This document shows positions 22,288 to 31,446 of a stretch of DNA of 64,000 nucleotides, piece after piece. Each line of letters opens with the position of its first letter. The first letter of the stretch is position 1. Source of the stretch: Didymella arachidicola. Lineage: Eukaryota > Ascomycota > Dothideomycetes > Pleosporales > Didymellaceae. Made by a program: the position numbers and the translations under genes. A model generated the notes under the pieces. The model had not been told where the DNA came from and searched no databases. It worked only from the letters and a program-made list of their open reading frames with translations. The stretch spans positions 1,798,001 through 1,862,000 of the forward strand of contig CM049985.1 in the NCBI GenBank assembly GCA_016630955.3, read 5' to 3'.

Positions 22288-23220
22288 ATGCAGTGCTTTC
22301 AACGAGCAGTGGGAACCTCTCTCCGACTCCGCGGCCTCAAAACATCAATTCCAGCTTTCCGTCTCAACATCAAAGGGAGCCAATTGCGGTCCCACGACAC
22401 AATGGCAGATCCGACTCTCCCCAGCACTAAAACGGAGGCCCTCTACCAGAAAGACGGACACCTCTACAGTCACGCATCTCCCATCTCCAGCATCCAACCC
22501 CTCGCCTCTTTACCACAAGAAGCCCAATCCCTCTTCAAGCCCCCATCAGAAGGCGAACCGTACATTCTCACCGCACCAAGCACCATCTTCCACGCACAAG
22601 GCGGCGGCCAACCCTCAGACACAGGGACCATCACAGCCAACGATGTGACATTCCACGTCCACCAAGTGCGCAAAGTAGACCCCGCCATCCTGCACATGGG
22701 CACCTTCACTTCACCGTCTCGCTTCGAAGCCAAGGGCGAGCAGGGCACGCAGGCCATCGACCAGGAGAAGCGGATCCTGCACTCGCGGATCCACACCGCA
22801 GGCCACGTCATCGGGCTCGCCGCCGCCGCGCTCAAGGCCTCGGGCGCAATCGACCCGTCCGTCGTCGACGGCAAAGCGAGCCACTACCCCGGCGCCGCAT
22901 TTGTCGAGTTCATCGGCCTGATCCCCGGCGACAGGAAGGCTGCGATTCAGGCCGAGACCGACGAGCTGGTAGCCCAGGACCTCCCTGTGAAGATCCACTT
23001 CTGGGACGAAGAGAGGGCGAGGCGCGAGTGCACGGGCGTGCTGGAGAGCTTCAAGCAGGACGATGATGGCGTGCGGGTCGTGGAGATTGGGGATGCGGGG
23101 AGTTATCCGTGCGGGGGGACGCATGTCAAGACGACAAAGGGGTGTGGGAGGATTGTGATTAGGAATATTAAAAGGCAAAAAGGGGTTACCAAGGTGAGCT
23201 ATGAGGTACAGGATGCGTAG
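22288..23220 (+). CDS. AlaX-type alanyl-tRNA editing protein
   Basis: Free-standing editing protein related to the second additional domain of alanyl- and threonyl-tRNA synthetases; it hydrolyses Ser or Gly wrongly attached to tRNA-Ala. One exon, 310 residues from the first ATG or 272 from the second (22402, MADPTLPSTKTEALYQ). The N-terminal half has the AlaRS-like IFHAQGGGQPSDTGTI block (about 110-125). The zinc site is complete: HTAGH (HxxxH, about 170-174) and CGGTH (CxxxH, about 275-279). The first 38 residues are basic and free of acids until the Asp just before the second Met, like a mitochondrial presequence, so the two starts could yield mitochondrial and cytosolic forms; the TATA position favours the shorter one. 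This dual use is inferred. Confidence 0.86.
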   Translation: MQCFQRAVGTSLRLRGLKTSIPAFRLNIKGSQLRSHDTMADPTLPSTKTEALYQKDGHLYSHASPISSIQPLASLPQEAQSLFKPPSEGEPYILTAPSTIFHAQGGGQPSDTGTITANDVTFHVHQVRKVDPAILHMGTFTSPSRFEAKGEQGTQAIDQEKRILHSRIHTAGHVIGLAAAALKASGAIDPSVVDGKASHYPGAAFVEFIGLIPGDRKAAIQAETDELVAQDLPVKIHFWDEERARRECTGVLESFKQDDDGVRVVEIGDAGSYPCGGTHVKTTKGCGRIVIRNIKRQKGVTKVSYEVQDA

Positions 23221-23469
23221 CTGGGCTGGCTACTTTGACTGGTTTGGGATGGAAACTCGGATGATTTGAACAGCACTGCGAGGCGGGGGATCCGTAAGAA
23301 GACTCATTAGATTTGTACAATATGCTCCATAGATGAGCCATGGAGTACTTGCTACCGATCGTATGCAAGCCGAGTGCAACATGCATGCTGCATAAATACC
23401 TCGTGTTCGAACGCAAGTCAAATTCAGACCAGAACGCTGCAAGTTGGCAGTCGCTTTTCAAATCTGTAT

Positions 23470-24299
23470 TCAACAACACCCTCCGCTCCAGCCCTGCTGC
23501 TTTCCCTTCTTTGCGGCATCATTCATGCCGAGCGTGATGCCTGCGCGGTTACCGCCACCGGCTCCTGGCCCTTTAACACCACTTCTCCTGTCATTCAGGT
23601 CATATTTCCCTGCCTCGATATTCTGATATATCCTCTCGGCAACTTCCAGAAATGCCCTCTCAACACCTTCTCCACTCTTTGCTGATGTTTCGACATACTG
23701 CATTACGCCATTTGCTTTGCACCACTCTTCCGCCTCCTCTTTCGTGACCTGTCGCTTGTTGTCCGCTTCTGCTTCCGACACTGTCGATGATGGCGCTAGA
23801 TCGCTCTTGTTTCCGACCAGAACCACAACAATTCCCTCCTCAGCGATCTGTCGCAGGTCATGAAGCCAGCTTGTTGCGCTGAGGAACGTTTGTTTTCGTG
23901 AGATGTCGAACACGAGCAGCGCTCCTGATGCGCCCCGGAAGTAACTTCTTGTTATGCTCTTGTATGTTTCCTGCCCAGCTGTGTCCCATAACGACAGCTT
24001 CATGTGCTTTTGTGGGGGGTCTTTCTTCGAAGGTGACGCAGGAGGGTCGGCTTTCGAGGGATTATTGATGCTAAGTGAATATGAAGCGGGCGGCCCTACG
24101 GGAACTATTCGCGATCCGAACTCGACTCCGATAGTGACATCGTGGTGAGGTGAAAAGCGGCCTTCGCAGAGTCGTACTGTAAGCTGCACGTTGTCAATAG
24201 TGCACGATCAGGTAGACGGGAGCTACGCACACTCGACTTGCCGCAGCCTGAGTCACCTAGTGACACGATCTTTGCGATGTAGTCCCAGGGCTGCGCCAT
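23470..24299 (-). CDS. Ypt4/Rab4-like small GTPase
   Basis: Rab-family switch for endosomal membrane traffic. Exons are 24299..24231 (23 codons) and 24183..23470, with a 47-bp phase-0 intron inside the P-loop region; 260 residues. Nucleotide-binding motifs are GDSGCGKSS then LTVRL across the splice, TIGVEF (switch I), WDTAGQETYKS (switch II), VGNKSDL and ETSAKSG. The C-terminus GGCC is a double-geranylgeranylation site. It is longer than most Rabs because of a Pro/Ser/Lys-rich insertion of about 35 residues between the switch I strand and WDTAGQ, and an insertion after NKSDL. Both resemble loops in fungal Ypt4 proteins; Rab4 or Rab14 assignment is by motif resemblance only. Confidence 0.88.
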
Positions 24300-25338
24300 C
24301 TGGGGCGGCTGGTTCCGTGGATATGGGTGTGGAGATGTGGAGATATGTCCGGCGCAGGCTCACAGTGCTGCGCAGAGCAATCGAATGGGACTCGCGGGCA
24401 ATCAAAGACGTATGGTATTTGCTTTAGGCGTTGAGGTCAAGATAACGAGTCCCGCAGGTGTTAAGACTGTGCGGCACGTGCTGTGGGGGTTTGGTGGCTG
24501 AGATGATGTTGATTGCAGGGTCAAGAGGCGTGGTCTGCGATGCGGTCTCTGCGCTGCGAGCTCCTGCCGCACCTGCTCCACCAAAGAAGTCACGTCTTGT
24601 GACGTGCATCTTGCGCAAACAGCGCATTTCAAGAGTGCAACTCTGGCCATCGAAGGATGATGTATGCTCTTGTGACAACACGCGGAGAGAAAGCACACAT
24701 GTACATTCAGGTATCGCCTAAATTACAGCGATTCCCTACCATTTCTACGTTGGTAGCCTTCGCTCGGCTCGTTTGAGGCTGAAGCTGAGGCTGAGACCCG
24801 GCTTCGAACAAGCAGACGCCTCTGCATTTGGCACGAATCCGACCGTGGCAACCGCTGCCCCAGAGTTGCTGATCGTACTAGTCTCGTGACGGCGAACTTG
24901 GGCACCTGCAATCTCGAGCGATGCGTGACGTTCGAAGATAACTGGTGATGCATAATCGATAGCTTAGCGTGACTCGGCCCCGGACTCTTGCGGTGCGTTG
25001 GACGGCGCAGGTGCTCAGCAACCGTGGATTACGCGCGGTACCTACCACTCGAAACCTGTGTCGTGCTTCTCTGCTTATCATTACACCTAGAAACTTTTCA
25101 GTTCCTGCACTACTCTCTACCGCCACACGCGCCACACCGTACAAACAGCTGCATGTCTTGCAGCACGTCATCTGCCTGCTGCCTCACTGTCGATCGACCG
25201 CCCTACCGCCTCACCGAACGCTTGCCGGCGGACTTGAGTCAACCACGACCCCGAGGCTGCACCCGCGATATAGGCGCCTAGGCAGGCTGGGAGAAGCTGC
25301 GTAGGCCCCAGACGCTCCTTCACAATAGCTAGCCCGTC
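24300..25338. promoter_or_regulatory. Divergent promoter, Rab gene / transporter gene
   Basis: About 1.04 kb between two outward-reading start codons. Short open frames on both strands have no domain or consistent start. No tRNA or repeat was recognised. Confidence 0.4.
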
Positions 25339-27717
25339 ATGTTCTCAGAATGTAAGTCCCCAGCCGCCTTATCAGGTACATGTGACTGCTGCCGCGCCTC
25401 TGTCTTGGATGTGCTTTGGAGCTCGTGTGACTGACAGGTGCACTACGCAGATGCCTCCAAATTTCTCTCCCAGTCTCAGTCGCGGCTGTCACTGGGTCAG
25501 CCTGAGTCGAACTCCGCCCGCAACCCTTCAGACCGCCAGAGGCCCTCGTCGCGCGCAGCTCAGGCATACCTCCAGCGCCGCAACATGCCAAACCCATACA
25601 ACTCTCAAGCGCTATCGCGCTTCGCCTTTGCATCGCGCACCTCGAACGCCCCGGCGCCACTCTTCTATTCAGCCACAGACGACTTTCGAGAAGAAGACGA
25701 CCATGTCGAGCACGATCGCGAGATGGCCGATCACTATGCCCTCCAACGATCGCGGCGGCAGTTCGGTGCAAGTAACCTCTCTGAGTCCTCTGAGGTCGAG
25801 GACGACGGTGTACACAGGTCAGATCACACGATCGAGGCAGACCGAGACGAGAATGACGCACCAGACTATGGTCTGGGTAGGGGGATAAAGAGCTCATGGA
25901 AAGGCGACAAGCCGGCTCGGGGGCGATCAACCACTATCACACGACTCGAGGACGAAGAAAGGGATTCGAGTGTACCGTTATCAGAATCTACAGAGCAGAG
26001 CAGTAGAGGAAACGGGAACCTTGTGGATGTTGAGCTTGCGTCGACTGAAAGAGGCAGCTTGGAAGAGCTGGATAGAGAAGAAGCCTTTCAACAGAGAGAC
26101 GAGCCACCGCCTTCGTACCAGCAGTTTCGAAATCTGCCCAGACACAAGCGCCTTCGCAGCCCACTGCGAACGACGTTACCTATCCCAGAAGAGACCGACG
26201 AAGACGTCCTGCTCGAGCGTCCACGATCAACCAGTCCTGATCGCCAGACTGTGCCAGATTTCGTACCTGAGAATCCCACCAGTCCTCCAAGACACAACTT
26301 CTTCTGGGCTGAGCTCTTCATCATCGTACAATGTGCCATGATTGGCATATGGTTCATCTCCTTCTTGCAAGAGTCACCACCAGGCAAGAAGAACCCGCTG
26401 GGAGACACGGTGTATACAGTTCTCACATCGTCCTTTCACCTAATTGGAATCTACTCGCTGGTGTCGGTTATTGTTGGTCTGCTCTGGCTCTCATTACTGC
26501 GATCATTCGCTCGACCTTTGGTTTACCTCATGTTGGTTGCAGTACCAGTCGTATCGTTTTCTTTTTGGCTTTATCCGTTCATCTCCAGCCTGAAGGGTTC
26601 TTGGCACGGCAACAGTACACAAGACAAGGCCATGCGCTGGCTTTCGTTCGGGCCTCTCATCCTCGTTGTCTTCTGGGTATACACAGCTCTCAAAGCACGA
26701 CACTCACTGCACAAAGCGATCGGTATGTTGGAGTTCTCCAGTGACATCCTGAGAGCGCAGGCACCGCTTCTAGTAGTGGGTGTGGCTACTCTTGCCGCAG
26801 TGATGCTCTGGTCGTGGCTCTGGATCCTCATGTTCACTAGACTCTTCCTCGGAGGTCACTTCGCAAGCAATAAGTCGCGCTGGATCGTGGATGCCAGCAC
26901 ATGGTGGCTTGGAACAGCTTTTTTTCTGAATTACTTCTGGACCCTAGGCGTCATCGCTGGTGTACAACGAGCAACAACAGCGGCCACTGTTTCTCAGTGG
27001 TACTTCCACCGGAACACAACACCAACGCCCCCCGCCGCAACTGTTGTTCAGGCTTCGCTGAGCCATGCGTCGTACACGATGGCCGGCACGATCTGTCTTT
27101 CGACACTGATCTCGCTCGCAGTGCGCCTGCCCCTTATTGTCCTCCCTCGACGTATCGCTGGCATGATTGCCATGTGTGCCTACTCGATTATCCCTACGCC
27201 AATCGCTGCCCTTACGAACCCCCTAACGCTCACCTTTGCATCAATCCACGGTGTTCCTCTCAACCAAGCCGCACGCGGCCTATCACAAATGAGCTTCATC
27301 TCCGCAGCATCACCTACCACAACTCTTGGCCCCAGCTCTTTCAAGGACCACGGTCGACCTTCGATTCAATCTTACCGCTTGGCCAAGCTGTTGCTGCACG
27401 CAATCCGATGGGTCATTACGATTACGCTCGGTTTTGGAGGCTGGGTGTCTACTGCCAGGATGCTGCAGCTGGGAGATGAACTTGTGACTTACAAAGGCAG
27501 TCTGTACGCCTACATAGTCGGCATCATCAGCGCAGCAATTGGATGGGGCGCGCTGGGTGCTATGGAGGGTGTCCTCGGAGGTATTCTGGACGCTGTGCTT
27601 GTTTGTTGGGGCAGTGAGGTTGGGAGAGATGGCCAGGGCGAAGCGAGATACTGTGTCGATGCTGGACGACTTTTTGGCGATGAAATACCGCGTGGAAGAG
27701 CAAGGTATGAGGTTTGA
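25339..27717 (+). CDS. Choline-transporter-like (PNS1/SLC44) membrane protein
   Basis: Predicted plasma-membrane protein of the choline transporter-like family; the transported substrate in fungi is not settled. A 13-bp first exon (25339..25351, MFSE plus one base) joins 25451..27717 over a 99-bp intron, giving 759 residues. The first 280 residues are hydrophilic, acidic and Ser-rich, probably a cytoplasmic tail. About ten transmembrane segments follow, starting FFWAELFIIVQCAMIGIWFI, with VYLMLVAVPVVSFSFWLYPF and the family region ASTWWLGTAFFLNYFWTLGV (about 480-500). The later GLSQMSFISAASPTTTLGPS and KLLLHAIRWVITITLGFGGW resemble the conserved C-terminal part. It is longer than yeast Pns1 (539 residues) because of the tail. 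Confidence 0.82.
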
Positions 27718-28023
27718 TAGTGATTTGGGTGCAGGTGTGCATTTTTGGTGTTAACACATGTCTGGGTTTTGGGTTTTCGACGATGCCGGCTGAGATATAC
27801 GGAAGTGGGTGTGGAAGGCGCTTTGGGTATACCTGATAGATTGCAGTAGGCCTGCATCCTCTTGTGGGTAGTTTTGCGGAATGAGATTGCTATTATCATT
27901 GGCCGTGGGTGTAGGGCGATTATCGTGATGGCAAGAATAGCAGCAAAGAACATGTCTTGCGAGGCTGTACCTGCTTGACTCCAGCCTCGCTATCTGCTCT
28001 GCCCTTCTAGATGATACGCACTC
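27718..28023. other. 3' flank of transporter gene
   Basis: A 306-bp stretch with the transporter 3' UTR and the upstream edge of the HET relic; nothing further seen. Confidence 0.4.
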
Positions 28024-29060
28024 TCAAGTCTGGCAGTACCTTCGCAACTATGCGATGAATGCGGTATCTTCTGCGTCTCCGATGATCTGATTAGAAGTTC
28101 AGAAGGAGAGCTCCTGGAGCCTGAAGGGAGAACAACCATTGATATGGATTACGACCGAAACTACACTCTCCCAGATTTACCACTCCTGCAAGGTTCTGCT
28201 GCAGCTGGTTGTGCGTTATGCCCTGCACTGCGCGATGCAACTGTCAGACTACGACTCGATGGCCCTGCAGACATCGAGTACGGGCTGAAGTATGCATGGG
28301 AAGTCAATGAACTTGTGTATGACTGGGCTATCGAGGACAATCTCAGGAACAAGGTCGGTCTATATCTCCTGGTAAGTGTATCCGTCAAGCCAACCAACAG
28401 AGGTGACCACTCAAACACTGTCCCTGAGATTGTCTTTACCATCGACTCAGCAGGTTAGCAAAATACCCATAACTGTCTCAGATTTGCTTTGACATACTCC
28501 TAGAAAATACATTGACAAGTGGGTTGCGTCTTCTGCCTTCGCCCTCGAAACACGCTTTATCGAAATCCAACGTTGGAGAAGTTGAAAGGTGTTAGCTTAT
28601 TGTGAGAAGGTGTGCAAATGTAACCCCTTACAAACGCTCGGATACTTCCAACTCGCCTTCTGGATCTGAGAGCCTGGGAACAACGTCAATGCATCCAGCT
28701 TGTTCATTCGTTTCCTTGAGCGTTGGGTCCCCGATACGCCACGCAGCGCTTAGCTATTGCTGGGGTCCAGCCGAAGATCTGTGCGACAGATCTCCCAACG
28801 AACTTGACATAGATCTCGACGTAAGCAAGGCTGCTGCAATGTACATGAAGGATGAAGCCGATGGAGAAAGCCCAAGGGACGACTCAGCGGAAAGTTCAGA
28901 AGAAGACGAGAGAGGAAGGCGAATTGATCGCCAGAGGTCTTTTGCTGTGTCGTCTGTCGAATATGCAGTATGTACGATTGGGAGCTTTCGCGAGCACTCC
29001 AAAGCATGGTGTACTTGCCATCCCGAGAATTGTCAGACGCAGACCTTCACGATCATCTGA
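28024..29060 (+). pseudogene. HET-domain (heterokaryon incompatibility) gene relic
   Basis: Remains of a NOD-like/HET gene of the type controlling vegetative incompatibility. Frame one (28024..28458) reads LCDECGIFCVSDDL, then GSAAAGCALCPALRDA, the cysteine-rich opening of many HET proteins. It has no start codon in frame because a TGA lies just upstream. A plausible intron (28454..28503, GTTAGC...CCTAG) leads to a second segment that stops at a TAG. A further segment in another frame contains RHAALSYCWGPAED (around 28740-28780), the HET-domain hallmark ALSYCWG. The downstream two thirds of a HET domain (the region with D-Q and WAxxS motifs) is missing. The breaks and lack of a start indicate a truncated, decayed gene. 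Confidence 0.7.
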
Positions 29061-29482
29061 AGTTTGATCATTGTCAGGATAGCGGGCTCACTCAAGTACG
29101 TAAAAACGGTAGAAGGTCAGCATCTGGCGGCTGTGTCAGATTCTCATTTCTTCTATATCTTATAGTAGAATTTGTTATAGTCTGAGCTGTATCTATGGAA
29201 AAATTGTCTCCCGATTAAGTTGTGCGAACTAAAGAAGCGGCCGATAATTGACTGCGTACGCACGTGGATGACGCATACGAGGGAAGAATGTGGCAAAACG
29301 ACTGCTCACGAATCTATGCGGCTGTAATCTCGGGAGCCTACTGATGATCCGTCAGGCACGACGGCCGAGTTGTCGTGATCTGGGACTAGTGGGGAAGAGG
29401 GTGCAGTGCGCACGGACCTTCACAAAAAAATATCTCAACACCCACACCAACTCTCCACACCCTTCCGACACATCGACATGGC
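29061..29482. other. Intergenic, no gene seen
   Basis: A 422-bp AT-rich stretch between the HET relic and the tRNA terminator. A second A-run near 29424 could be a back-up Pol III stop on the minus strand. Confidence 0.4.
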
Positions 29483-29488
29483 AAAAAA
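29483..29488 (-). terminator. Pol III terminator of tRNA-Asp
   Basis: Six A on the plus strand, hence T6 on the minus strand, 14 bases beyond the tRNA 3' end. T-runs of four or more end RNA polymerase III transcripts. Confidence 0.7.
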
Positions 29489-29502
29489 CAATTGAATCCT
29501 GT

Positions 29503-29588
29503 CTCTCCGACGGGGAATCGAACCCCGGCCTCCTGCGAGCTGTCCTATGGATGACAAGCAGAAATACTGACCACTATACTATCGAAGA
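29503..29588 (-). tRNA. tRNA-Asp(GTC) with a 14-nt intron
   Basis: Read on the minus strand, the 5' end TCTTCGA pairs with 3' TCGGAGA (one T-G wobble) as a 7-bp acceptor stem, followed by discriminator G. The internal A box TAGTATAGTGGTCAG and B box GGGTTCGATTCCCC are present. The anticodon stem is TCTGC with GCAGG, the anticodon GTC sits at 29555..29553, and 14 extra bases (29551..29538) fall after position 37, the normal place for nuclear tRNA introns. Removing them leaves a 72-nt tRNA. The Asp identity follows from the anticodon and the Asp-type TAGTATAGTGGTCAG stretch. Confidence 0.8.
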
Positions 29589-30017
29589 TGTCCAATCTTG
29601 TGATTGGGAAGAGACTTGACTGGTCGATGGAAACTTGAGAAATTACAAACAATATAACCCTGAAAAACATCAAATCCTCGAAGTTGATCTAGGAATGATA
29701 AGTTGTCACTTATCTGCTACCAACCCAAGGCCGGATGTGAGAGACTACGGCGGGTTTTCACGGTCCTCGTGCACTGAAGTGGCATTGTGCACTCAAGACC
29801 CTTCTAATTGGACGCACAGTGCGATGGACTGAAAGATTTCGAAGACCCCGCTCACATCGTTCAATACTGACACAGCAGGTTCGCGACCGGCCTCACAGGA
29901 TCCTCGCACGACATCGTGAGGTAATAACCCACTGCTTCATAGACTATAAATTGCTCAGAAAAGGCCTGCTATTCCTGAGAAACATACCCAAGAAACAAAT
30001 TCCACCAGCACTGCAAA
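29589..30017. other. tRNA upstream flank and promoter of the F-box-like gene
   Basis: A 429-bp gap. A TATAAA at 29945..29950 lies 68 bp before the ATG of the next gene and is its likely core promoter. Confidence 0.45.
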
Positions 30018-31232
30018 ATGAACACGCTCAACATTCTCCCGCAAGAACTAGCTGATCTCGTATTCGAGCAATTGTCTCGTGAAGATGTCATCGCGCTTCG
30101 ACACACTGATCGTGGACTTGCTACAAAACCCCAAGGATGCTTCAACAATGCGTTCGAATCACTCACCGTGACGTGCTCCAAGGCCGGCCTACAGCGTCTC
30201 GAGCAGTTTGTGAGCGATCCTCACTGCCAGTACTTCCTCCCGAAGGTCAAGAAGATAACCATCCATTCACTGACGCCATATCGGCTTAGAGAACTGGCTG
30301 ACTCACTGCCTTCACAGACTAAAGTAGAGGAACAATACCTACAGGCTTACGTGTACATGCGAAAGACATTGATCAATAGTCTAAACGCGTTGCCGAATCT
30401 GCAAAATGTCACTGTCACCGACTTGCCCTTTCGTGGCGTTGTCGACCCTCCCGCACAATGGAGCTGGGACACATCATTTGACCCTCTGTTTGAACATCTG
30501 GGGGTCTATGGTCTAGAAGCTGTACTCAGCATCTTCTCCGACTTGAAAGCTCGAGACAGCATGGTGATCAATCTGGTTACGAACCTATTTGGACGAGGGT
30601 TTCCACTCCTTGGACTTGGACACATGGACGATCTCCAATCTATGGTTTACAAGCAGATGTTTGGCCTTCTTGACTTACAAGAGAGCATCATTTACGAGCA
30701 GTGCCAGCTCGATCTGACTGTCGTGGGCGACGACTCTCAGGTATATTACGAATACCCACCGCCTGGACTCTTCGGCATTCATGCGACCATCGCTAGAGCT
30801 TCTGGTGCATTACGATCTCTCACCATCAAGCGTATCCCGAAAAGAAATCTGCGTGACACCCTTACCGGCTTCTTCACCCAACGAGGAGGCAACGCTGTCA
30901 TTCCGTATATTTCCATTGAAGACACCGAGATCACAGAGTGGCCACGCTATCTTTTCCCAAGGAATGGCGATATGATCAAGGACATCAAGTTCCGTAATTG
31001 TGAGACTCACTCGATGCAGTGGACGAACATTTTGAAGGGTATCGAAAACTCGCCAACTGTCGAACGTGTCAGCATCGTTGATTGCAAGGTCTTTAAGCGT
31101 AATGCTAGGGCCGACCCAACTTTGTTGGCATCATTTGATGAATTAGGCGCTACGCCGTGGGATGGCATTGAAGAGATCCGAAAGGGCTCGAAGCTGATCA
31201 GAGATCGGATTATTCAGCTTTGTTACAGCTGA
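30018..31232 (+). CDS. F-box-like protein of unknown target
   Basis: Single-exon protein of 404 residues. The N-terminus MNTLNILPQELADLVFEQLS followed by REDVIALRHTDRGLATKP is an F-box-like motif (LPxEL...I/V...L), so an adaptor role in an SCF ubiquitin ligase is possible. The rest has regularly spaced Leu/Ile strands (FLPKVKKITIHSLTP, LQNVTVTDLPFRGVV, ALRSLTIKRIPKRNLRDTL), resembling the leucine-rich repeats that often follow fungal F-boxes. The ATG is the first in frame and sits 68 bp after a TATA box. No link to the flanking tRNA or TRS120 is evident. The function is not known. Confidence 0.75.
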   Translation: MNTLNILPQELADLVFEQLSREDVIALRHTDRGLATKPQGCFNNAFESLTVTCSKAGLQRLEQFVSDPHCQYFLPKVKKITIHSLTPYRLRELADSLPSQTKVEEQYLQAYVYMRKTLINSLNALPNLQNVTVTDLPFRGVVDPPAQWSWDTSFDPLFEHLGVYGLEAVLSIFSDLKARDSMVINLVTNLFGRGFPLLGLGHMDDLQSMVYKQMFGLLDLQESIIYEQCQLDLTVVGDDSQVYYEYPPPGLFGIHATIARASGALRSLTIKRIPKRNLRDTLTGFFTQRGGNAVIPYISIEDTEITEWPRYLFPRNGDMIKDIKFRNCETHSMQWTNILKGIENSPTVERVSIVDCKVFKRNARADPTLLASFDELGATPWDGIEEIRKGSKLIRDRIIQLCYS

Positions 31233-31446
31233 CCAAGCTACTCAAACTGCACAGCCTCCGAACCCTTTTGCGGCTCTTCTAACGTCGAACCAGTAGTCCG
31301 AAATGCGTAGAATTGGAGGACTTTGCAGGCATCGGCGTTGTGATTGCACAGATCGGTGGTCGATCTCGGTTCACTAGCTGCCTCACTACGAATAGATCAA
31401 AATGACTTCAATGTCTACAAACACTTATTTCTTTTCATGATCACCT
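31233..31446. other. Convergent 3' gap
   Basis: A 214-bp AT-rich gap between the stop of the F-box-like gene (+) and the stop of TRS120 (-); both 3' ends lie here. Confidence 0.4.

Noticed and set aside
24723..25171. Overlapping minus-strand frames in the Rab/transporter promoter
   Set aside because: Short, mutually overlapping, no domain, and no consistent start context.
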